From G965204755 sp965243415 (GTDB lineage Bacteria; Acidobacteriota; Vicinamibacteria; Marinacidobacterales; Marinacidobacteraceae), in the NCBI GenBank assembly GCA_965243415.1, contig OZ251549.1, positions 248,001 through 312,000 of the forward strand: a DNA stretch of 64,000 bases, written 5' to 3'. Every line of letters begins with the position of its first letter. Position 1 is the stretch's first letter. Positions 54,892-61,881 of this stretch are shown one piece after another. The notes beneath the pieces were generated by a model, which saw only the letters and a program-made list of their open reading frames with translations, was not told the origin of the DNA and did not search any database. Made by a program: the position numbers and the translations under genes.

Positions 54892-56544
54892 CTACGGCTG
54901 CGGCCCGATCCGTTCTCCCGGGAGCGGCGGCGTGTGCGCCGGAACCCGATGGGCGCGGACGCGCCGTTCGAAGGCGTAGCCCAGGGCGAGCAGCCGGGGC
55001 TCGCTGAACGCCCGGCCCAGGAAGGAGATCCCCACCGGGAGACCGCCGCCGGTGAACCCGGCCGGCACGATCAGGTCGGGAAAGCCGCTCATATTGGCGA
55101 AGCGCACCGGCGAGGCGGCGCGCCGGCCGGTTCCGGGGTCCCGGTCCCGCCGCGGCGGACGGGTCGGCGAAGTGGGGTACACCAGGGCGTCGAGCCGCTC
55201 CTCGTCGAGCAGACCCTCGACGACCGCCCGCACCAGGGGCAGGCCGTGCTCGTGGACCGCGCGGTACTGGAAACCGTCGGTCTCGCCGCTGGCGTTCTCC
55301 CTGAGGAACAGACTCCATCGGCCCGGATTCGGCACCCGGTCTTCCCCGCGCGCGTGGAGCCGCATGGACCGGTCCACCAGATCGTCGAGCGTCGCCGGGT
55401 ACCCCTCGCCGAGGGTGGCCAGGTACTCGGCGATCTGCCGGCGGAACTCCGGCCAGCGCACCGCGGTGTAGAGGTCGCTCTCGATCTCGAGCAGCCAGGA
55501 GGGGAAGCGCACCTCGACGACCTCCGCGCCGGCGTCGCGCATGGCGCCGAGCGCCGCCTCGATGACCCAGTCCACCTCGGAATCGAAACCCAGGAAATCG
55601 CGGACGATCCCGAGCCGCGCGCCGGAGAGCGCCTCCGCGTCGAGGAAGGCGGTGTAGTCCTCGGGGAACTTCCCTTCGCTGCGGACGCTGGCCGGGTCGG
55701 CGCCGTCCACCCCGGTCATCACTCCCAGCGACACCGCCACATCCTCGACGCTCCGCGCCATGGGCCCGCCGGTGTCGAAGGAGAGGGCCAGCGGCACGAT
55801 CCCGTCGCGGCTCAGCAGACCCAGGGTCGGTTTCAGCCCGACGATGCCGTTCGCGGTGGAGGGGCCGCGAACCGAGCCGCCGGTGTCCGTCCCCAGCCCG
55901 AGGAAGGCGTAGCCGGCGGCGATCGCCGCGCCGGTGCCGCCCGACGAGCCCGAAGGGGAGCGGGCCGGGTCGTGCGGGTTCCGGGTGATGCCGCCGAGGG
56001 AACTCATCGCGCCGCCGGAGGCGAACTCGCTCAGGTTCACCTTGGCCAGGACGATGGCCCCGGCCTCGCGCAGGCGCCGCACCACGAAAGCGTCGTCCGG
56101 GGGTATCGAGTCCCGCAGGAGGAAGGAGCCGGCGGTGGTGGGCAGGTCGTGGGTGTCGAAGTTGTCCTTGAGCGCCACCGGGATCCCGTGGAGCGGTGAC
56201 CGCGGGCCGGACTCCCGCCGCTCGGCGTCGAGTTCCCGCGCCCGCCGACGGGCCCCGGGATTCAGGGTGAGGACCGCGTTGATCCGCGGGCCCCGGTCGT
56301 CGTAGGCCTCGATCCGCGCCAGGCACAGTTCCACCAACCGTTCCGAAGTCAGGAGGCCGGAATCGAGGGCGGCGCCGATCTCCCGGATGGTGGCCGTGGT
56401 CAGGTCGAGCGGCGCCGGGACCGCCGAGGGCGCCCGCTCCTGGGCCGGAACCGCCGAGGCGACCGGCCCGACGGCGAACCCGGCCAGGAAGAAGAGCCGC
56501 AGCGACCGCTTCCGGCGAGCGCGAAGGAGGGAAGAACGACGCAT
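54892..56544 (-). CDS. Exported amidase, second copy
   Basis: 550 residues with an Arg-rich start, hydrophobic core (RLFFLAGFAVGPVASAV) and AQE cleavage-like site. The triad of the amidase-signature family is complete: Lys in PVALKDNFDT, cis-Ser in GSSGGT, Ser in GTDTGGSVRGPS. It resembles the amidase at 39163-40971 throughout (DLPTTAGS, DGIVPL, GGPMARSVEDV) but keeps the usual GGS at the nucleophile. It converges with phzF. A TACGAT box lies 8 nt upstream of the ATG. Confidence 0.92.
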   Translation of the reverse strand: MRRSSLLRARRKRSLRLFFLAGFAVGPVASAVPAQERAPSAVPAPLDLTTATIREIGAALDSGLLTSERLVELCLARIEAYDDRGPRINAVLTLNPGARRRARELDAERRESGPRSPLHGIPVALKDNFDTHDLPTTAGSFLLRDSIPPDDAFVVRRLREAGAIVLAKVNLSEFASGGAMSSLGGITRNPHDPARSPSGSSGGTGAAIAAGYAFLGLGTDTGGSVRGPSTANGIVGLKPTLGLLSRDGIVPLALSFDTGGPMARSVEDVAVSLGVMTGVDGADPASVRSEGKFPEDYTAFLDAEALSGARLGIVRDFLGFDSEVDWVIEAALGAMRDAGAEVVEVRFPSWLLEIESDLYTAVRWPEFRRQIAEYLATLGEGYPATLDDLVDRSMRLHARGEDRVPNPGRWSLFLRENASGETDGFQYRAVHEHGLPLVRAVVEGLLDEERLDALVYPTSPTRPPRRDRDPGTGRRAASPVRFANMSGFPDLIVPAGFTGGGLPVGISFLGRAFSEPRLLALGYAFERRVRAHRVPAHTPPLPGERIGPQP

Positions 56545-56552
56545 GGCGCCGA

Positions 56553-56558
56553 ATCGTA
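56553..56558 (-). promoter_or_regulatory. -10-like box TACGAT before the amidase
   Basis: TACGAT on the minus strand, ending 8 nt before the ATG at 56544, consistent with a leaderless start. Confidence 0.4.
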
Positions 56559-56747
56559 CGCGGAGCGAGCGGACCCCGGCCGCCGCGGCCGGGCCCGAAC
56601 GGCGCCCGACCAGGCGACCGGTCGCGCCTGGCCCGGCGGGGCCCGTGCGTCACGGCCCGGTGCGGCCGACGCGACCGACTGCGAAGGCCGCGACCGACCT
56701 CGGACCGCTCGTTGGACCTCGGATGCTCGACGGACATCGAACAGCGC

Positions 56748-56823
56748 GACCGACGACGGACAGCGTGACCGACGACGGATGCCGCGACCGACGACGGACG
56801 GCGTGACCGACGACGGACGGGCG
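56748..56823. repeat. Four 19-bp tandem repeats
   Basis: The core GACCGACGACGGA recurs at 56748, 56767, 56786 and 56805 with exact 19-bp spacing and variable linkers (CAGCGT, TGCCGC, CGGCGT, CGGGCG). The core resembles CCGACGACCGA in the 68-bp array at 37-39 kb, though the overall units differ. Confidence 0.85.
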
Positions 56824-57016
56824 TCGCCGGGCCCCGAACTTCAGGGCCCCCGCGCCGGTCGTCCCTCCCGGGTGACGCCCGCCGACCCGGCCCCCTGCCC
56901 GCCGGGCGGGCGGAAGGGTCAGGCCGACGGTGTCGGGCCGGCCGGGGCCGGCCGAACGAGGGAGGCCGAACGAGGGAGGCCGGTCGGGTCCGGCCGGTCC
57001 GGCTGATCCCGAAGGT

Positions 57017-58069
57017 TCAGTTCGAGGACAGGCTGCGGCGGAACTCCTCGTTGAGACGGGGGTCGTTCTGCAGCATCCGCAGCGCCTCGTTCTCCAACTG
57101 GCGCACCCGTTCCCGGGTGAGTTGGAGTTCGTTCCCGATGTCTTCGAGGTTCGCTTCGGTCTCGCCGCCGATCCCGAAGCGCCGGGTCACGACGCGCTGC
57201 AGGCGCTTCGGCAGCGCCGCGATGGCGTCGCGGACATGCCGGCGCTGCTCGGAGTCGGTGACCCCCTCGATCGGGTCCAACTGCTTCGGGTCCGGCGTGA
57301 GCGCGATCCGGGGCGTGCCGTTCGGAACGAGCGGCGCGTCGAGCGAGTCGATCTGGGGAACCGAACGCAGCGTGTCCCGCAGGATCTCCGGGCTGACGCC
57401 GATCTCCCGGGCGACATCGTCGGTCGTCGGGAACTGGCGCCGGCCGCGGCGCTTCGGATCGTTCCGGTAGCGCTGCTCCAACTCGGCGCGCACCTTCGCC
57501 GCCTTCCGGTGGAGGTCGAGTTTGTTGATCGGGACCTTGATCGTCCGGGACTTCTGGGACAGCGCCCTCCAGATCGCCTGGCGGATCCACCAGGTGGCAT
57601 AGGTGGAGAACTTGAGGTTCCGCTCGGGCTCGAACTTGCGCACGGCCTGCATCAGCCCGATGTTCCCCTCCTGGATGAGGTCCCCGAGCGGCAGACCCTT
57701 GCCCCGGGACTGCTTGGCGATGGAGATCACCAGGCGCAGGTTCCCCTCGATCATCTTGCGGCGGTTGTCGTAGAACTCGTCGAGGCGTTCGGCGCCGGGT
57801 TGACCGGACTCCCCGATCCCCTCGAGAGCCTTCCGCATGGCCCGGCTGTAGCGCTGCTCGTCGTCCTTGGTCAGCAGGCGATGCCGGTGGGTGTCCCGCA
57901 GGTACAGCCCCATCGAATCCAGGTCGCCCGTCTGGTGGGTATCGGGGGCGAGGCCGAGTTCCTCGTTCCGGGTTTCGACTTCGTCTTCTCCGGACTCTTC
58001 CTCTTCCTCTTCCTCTTCGAAGGAGCCCTCGACGAATTCGATCGGTTCGTAGTCGGTGTTGGTGTCCAT
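57017..58069 (-). CDS. Sigma-70 family RNA polymerase sigma factor (group 1/2)
   Basis: 350 residues. A very acidic N-terminus (runs of Glu at about 16-25) replaces region 1.1. Region 1.2 (DSMGLYLRDTHRHRLLT), region 2 (NLRLVISIAKQ, GLPLGDLIQEGNIGLMQAV, KFSTYATWWIRQAIWRAL), region 3 and region 4.2 (LTRERVRQLENEALRMLQ) are complete. Length fits a RpoS/RpoD-like factor rather than a full housekeeping RpoD. The ATG at 58069 is chosen because it directly precedes the acidic segment and an AT-rich region lies upstream. Region 4.2 is close to the HTH of the proteins at 4206 and 8089. Confidence 0.92.
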   Translation of the reverse strand: MDTNTDYEPIEFVEGSFEEEEEEEESGEDEVETRNEELGLAPDTHQTGDLDSMGLYLRDTHRHRLLTKDDEQRYSRAMRKALEGIGESGQPGAERLDEFYDNRRKMIEGNLRLVISIAKQSRGKGLPLGDLIQEGNIGLMQAVRKFEPERNLKFSTYATWWIRQAIWRALSQKSRTIKVPINKLDLHRKAAKVRAELEQRYRNDPKRRGRRQFPTTDDVAREIGVSPEILRDTLRSVPQIDSLDAPLVPNGTPRIALTPDPKQLDPIEGVTDSEQRRHVRDAIAALPKRLQRVVTRRFGIGGETEANLEDIGNELQLTRERVRQLENEALRMLQNDPRLNEEFRRSLSSN

Positions 58070-58132
58070 GGAACCCTCCGGGTCGGTGGCGCGGGCGCCG
58101 CGCCGGTCAGCTATTCGGTGCAAATTTATGCA

Positions 58133-58151
58133 CAGAATATGCCAAATTCTG
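58133..58151. promoter_or_regulatory. AT-rich dyad upstream of the sigma gene
   Basis: CAGAAT (58133-58138) and ATTCTG (58146-58151) form a perfect 6-bp inverted repeat around 7 nt, inside the most AT-rich stretch of the window (about 58112-58153). On the minus strand the patch also offers -35-like TAGACA or TTGGCA and a -10-like CATAAA. It probably marks the promoter/operator of the sigma-factor gene. Confidence 0.45.
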
Positions 58152-58314
58152 TCTACCCCCCTCTCTCCTCCCCTGTATCCCCCCGCGTCCCCCTCGCCGG
58201 CCGGGCCCCAGCCCGCGGGGCTCCCGCGCGGCGGCCGAACACGAACGGACACCTCGGAGAACGCCCGACAGCGCTCCCAGGTTCCCTCGGCTGTCGCCGG
58301 GGCGGCGGGCGCCC

Positions 58315-59016
58315 TCAGCAGAACGACGAGTCGGGGGGCAGCGGCAGGCGGACGATCTCCGCCGCTTCTTCCAGTTCCTCGACCCAGGCCGCGATCCGCC
58401 GGTTGCGGTCGCGCTCCGCCAGGATCCGGCGGATGGAACCCTCGACCTGTTCCAGCGGCGGCTGGGCGCCCGGCGGCAGGTCCGGGAGCAGCACTTCCCG
58501 GTAGTACTGCTCCACCTCCCGCCGGTTCACCTGGACCAGCGGACCGAAACGCCGATCCAGGTAGCGGTCCACCCGGAGTTCGCGCTCGATGCGGCGGCGC
58601 AGGTAGTCCTCCCGGATGCCGAGCCGCAACAGGGTGGCCCGGTAGTGGTCGGGGTCGTCGAAGCGCTCCTGGAGGGCGCGGAAGGTCGCTTCCGCTTCCT
58701 CCGGCGCGGGAGGCTCGGCCGGATAGCGGCGCGCCTCCCGTTCCATGAGCCGGGCCGCGATGAGGCGCTCCACCGCCTCCCCCAGTGTCGGCGCCGGTGC
58801 GCTCCCCGGGGCCAGGGAGATCACTTCGCGCGCTTCCGAGAGCGTGATGGGCTCCCCGTTCACGATGGCGACGACCCGGTCCACCAGTTCCACCTGCGCC
58901 GCCGCCCGGCCGGGGAGGGCCGGCGGCGCCGCCAGCGAGAGGGCGAGCGGACCCCCGAGGACCATCGCCGCCGGGAGCGTCCGCCGGCGGTCCGCTGACC
59001 GGGACTCCGTCCGCAT
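58315..59016 (-). CDS. SurA-like periplasmic chaperone without PPIase domain
   Basis: 233 residues with a signal segment (about 15-40, ending AAAQVELVD) and the SurA N-terminal fold signature DRVVAIVNGEPITLSEAREVI. The rest is the helical chaperone core (LIAARLMEREA, LRRRIERELRVDRYL, VNRREVEQYY); no parvulin PpiC domain is present. It follows the BamA-like gene by 60 bp, consistent with delivery of outer-membrane proteins to the assembly machine. Confidence 0.85.
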   Translation of the reverse strand: MRTESRSADRRRTLPAAMVLGGPLALSLAAPPALPGRAAAQVELVDRVVAIVNGEPITLSEAREVISLAPGSAPAPTLGEAVERLIAARLMEREARRYPAEPPAPEEAEATFRALQERFDDPDHYRATLLRLGIREDYLRRRIERELRVDRYLDRRFGPLVQVNRREVEQYYREVLLPDLPPGAQPPLEQVEGSIRRILAERDRNRRIAAWVEELEEAAEIVRLPLPPDSSFC

Positions 59017-59076
59017 GGTGGCTCGGCTCCGAACCCTAAGGCAACCGGCCGCGCGGCCGGCCGGGGGGCGCCATCC

Positions 59077-61881
59077 TCAGAAAGCGTGGCCGATGGTGAA
59101 GTGCCACTGGCGGCGCCCGGCCCCGCCGAGGTCGCCGAGACGGATGCCGTAGTCGAAGCGGACCGGCCCCAGCGGGGTGGCCCAGCGCAGCCCGATCCCG
59201 GCGTTGTGGTTCAGGTCGAGTTCCCCGAGCGGCGTCGCGACGGCGTACACGCCCCCGTGATCCGAGAAGACCGCTCCCCCGAAGCCGCCGAAGATCGGGA
59301 ACCGGACCTCCAGGTTGCCCAGCGCGAGCATGTTGCCGCCGAGCGGATAGCCGCTCCGGTCCAGCGGCCCGGCGCGGTCGAGGCGGAACCCGCGGAGCGT
59401 GGTCGCCCCCCCGGCGAAGAATCTCTCGATGATCGGCAACTGTTCCGGCTGGTCGGCGCCGAGGGTCCAGCCGGCGCCGAGCCGCCAGGCGGCGGCCACG
59501 ACCACCCGCCCTCCCACCGGGAAGTAGAGGAACTGCTGCCCCAGGGCTTTCACGAACGGCGCCCGGGAGCCCAGTTGGGCCGACGACCACTTGAAGTCCA
59601 CGATCCCGAAGCGGCCGCTGCGGGGGTTCACCGGGTCGTCGCGGGTGTCCTCGACGAAGGAGGCCGACAGCGCCGAGAGCCACAGACTCTCGGCGAAGTT
59701 GCGGTCCAACTGGTTGGGATGGATCTTGAGATTGGACAATTCGTTGGTGGTGAAGTCGTACCGCAGGAACAGGTTCCTCCCGAACACCCGGCGGGAGAGC
59801 TGCACCCCTACGCCGGTGCGGACGAAGTCGAAACCCTCCCGGTCCTGGGCCTCGCGGTAGGCGCTGAAGAACAGGGGGACGCTTCCGGCTTCGCTCTCGG
59901 CGCCGCGGTAGGTGGCGATCATCCGGTTGCCGCGCACCGAGAGCCGCGCGAACAGGCTGAGCGTGTGGTTGCGCCCGAAGAGATTGCGGCGCGACCACTC
60001 CACCTCCCCCCGCACCTGTTCCCGCTCGCTGTAGCCGGCGCCGAAGCCGACGCTGGTCCGGGTCGCCTCCTCGAGGCGGATCAGCACGTTGCGCTCGCCG
60101 ACGGCTTCTTCGGGCTCCAGCAGGGTCACCTCCACCGTGCGGAAGATCCCCATGGACACCAGTCGTTGCCGGACTTCGAGCAGGGCCTCGTTCGACAGCG
60201 GGTCGCCCGGGCGGAAGGGCAGGCGGCCGCGGAGGAAGGACTCGCGGGTCGCTTCGAGGCCGGCGATGATGACCTCCCCCACGGTGAGGTAGTCCCCGGG
60301 CCGGATGCGGAAGACGACTTCGGCGCGGTGCGTCCCGGGGTCCACCGGCGCCCGCACCTCGACGACGGCCGCGAGGAAACCGCGGTTGTGGAAGTGGGCT
60401 TCCAGACTCTCGCGCGCGCCGACCACCTCTTCGGCGACGAAGGGAGATCCCGGGGAGAGGGGCGTGGCTGCCGCCAACTCGGCGTCGGTCAACCGGGTGG
60501 CGCCTTCGAACCGGATCGTCCCGATGGTCGCGGCGGCCCCCGGCCGCGCGGCGGCGGTCAGGTCCAGAACGGTGGGGTCCTCGGGGCGGGGAGTGACCAC
60601 CGGGGTGACTTCGCCCCGGAAGTACCCCGCCTGCAGCAACTGCCGGCGGAGGGCGCCGATCGCCGCGGCCCACTCCTCCTTGCGGAACACCCGCCCCGGA
60701 CGCAACCCGCCGAGCGTCGCCGCGGCCGCCGACTCGAGCGCCGGCGGCAGGCCGGCGGCGGTCGCCCCGCCGATGAGGTAGCGGGGTCCCGGGGTGGCGG
60801 TCAGCCGCACCGTCAGGTGGTTCCGCTCCTCGGAGGCGAATCTCTCCACGACCACCTCGGCGTCCCGGTAGCCGTCCGCGACCAGCGTCGCCACCTGCCG
60901 CTGCCGCAACCCCTCGAAGGCGTCGTCGGTCAGGCCGCGTTCCGCGAGTTCCCAGAGCGCCAGCCGCGCCCCCTCGCCGAGCCCGGGGAACCCGAGGACC
61001 TCGAGCACCACTTCCGGGCCGGTGTCCACCAGGAGCACCGGATGGACCAGCCCCGGCTCCTCGCGGGTGAACGCGAAGTCCAGCGCGGCGAGCAGGAACC
61101 CGCGCTCGCGCAGCGCCTCCCGCACCCGGGGGAGCCGCTCCCGGAAATCGGCCTCGGACCAGAAGCCGCCCGGGGAAACGCCGAGTTCGGTTTCGAATTC
61201 GGCAGCCAGGTCCGGGGGCGCGGTCTCCACCCGGAAAGAACCGACCCGCGCCCGCAGACCCGGCTCGACCACGATCTCGACCGCGGTGTCGCGTCCCCGG
61301 GGCGTCGCCCGCACCTCCGCCTCGGCGTCCAGGTAGCCGAGGTCCCGGAGCCGGCCGGCCGCCGCCGCCCGCCCCGGCGCCGGGTCGCCGAAGATCTCCC
61401 CGACCACGAAGCCGGCGGCCTCGGCGACCGACGCGGCCGAGCCCCGGGGCGCTCCCCGAACCTCGACGGAGACGATCCGCGGCAGCGGTTCGAGCCGGAA
61501 CACCAGCGCCAGGCCGCCTTCGGGACCGGGGACCGCCTCCACCCGCACCTCCCGGAACCGCCCCAGGGAGAAGATCTGTTTCACCGACTGGCGCACCGCC
61601 AGCGGTCGGTAGCCGTCACCGGGGCGCACCGAGAGGAGCCGGAGCACCGCCTCCGGCACCGGGTCGGCGCTCCCGTCGGCCCACTCGGCGGTGACCGACC
61701 GGACCGGCTGTCCGGCGGCGGGAAGGGAAGCGGCGCTCTCCTGGCGAGCCGTAGCCGCCGCCGGTGCAGGGCGGAGGACGACGGGAAGCAGCAGCGCGAG
61801 GAAGGCCCCGACGAGCGCGGGAACCGGGCGCGGACGCCGGCCGGCGCCGGCCTCCTCAGAAACTGCGATGGAACCGGACAT
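59077..61881 (-). CDS. BamA/TamA-family outer-membrane assembly protein
   Basis: 934 residues. A hydrophobic export segment (about 18-45) is followed by several POTRA domains (VSVEVRGAP, IGTIRFEGATRLTDAEL, VGEVIIAGLEATRES) and a C-terminal 16-strand-type barrel. The conserved loop-6 motif is present (FFAGGATTLRGF, the RGF form), and the chain ends in Phe (FTIGHAF), the outer-membrane insertion signal. Its start lies 26 bp inside the 3' end of the TamB-like gene, so the pair is coupled. The TamB neighbour favours a TamA-type role; essential BamA function cannot be excluded. Confidence 0.9.
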   Translation of the reverse strand: MSGSIAVSEEAGAGRRPRPVPALVGAFLALLLPVVLRPAPAAATARQESAASLPAAGQPVRSVTAEWADGSADPVPEAVLRLLSVRPGDGYRPLAVRQSVKQIFSLGRFREVRVEAVPGPEGGLALVFRLEPLPRIVSVEVRGAPRGSAASVAEAAGFVVGEIFGDPAPGRAAAAGRLRDLGYLDAEAEVRATPRGRDTAVEIVVEPGLRARVGSFRVETAPPDLAAEFETELGVSPGGFWSEADFRERLPRVREALRERGFLLAALDFAFTREEPGLVHPVLLVDTGPEVVLEVLGFPGLGEGARLALWELAERGLTDDAFEGLRQRQVATLVADGYRDAEVVVERFASEERNHLTVRLTATPGPRYLIGGATAAGLPPALESAAAATLGGLRPGRVFRKEEWAAAIGALRRQLLQAGYFRGEVTPVVTPRPEDPTVLDLTAAARPGAAATIGTIRFEGATRLTDAELAAATPLSPGSPFVAEEVVGARESLEAHFHNRGFLAAVVEVRAPVDPGTHRAEVVFRIRPGDYLTVGEVIIAGLEATRESFLRGRLPFRPGDPLSNEALLEVRQRLVSMGIFRTVEVTLLEPEEAVGERNVLIRLEEATRTSVGFGAGYSEREQVRGEVEWSRRNLFGRNHTLSLFARLSVRGNRMIATYRGAESEAGSVPLFFSAYREAQDREGFDFVRTGVGVQLSRRVFGRNLFLRYDFTTNELSNLKIHPNQLDRNFAESLWLSALSASFVEDTRDDPVNPRSGRFGIVDFKWSSAQLGSRAPFVKALGQQFLYFPVGGRVVVAAAWRLGAGWTLGADQPEQLPIIERFFAGGATTLRGFRLDRAGPLDRSGYPLGGNMLALGNLEVRFPIFGGFGGAVFSDHGGVYAVATPLGELDLNHNAGIGLRWATPLGPVRFDYGIRLGDLGGAGRRQWHFTIGHAF

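Larger units (their letters stand above)
56545..57016. other. Gene-free gap with short tandem repeats
   Basis: No gene recognised in 472 bp between the amidase and the sigma-factor 3' end. It contains four 19-bp repeats and diverged relatives upstream from about 56640, plus short GGCCG-rich duplications near 56930-57000 (GAGGGAGGCCG twice). Confidence 0.5.
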
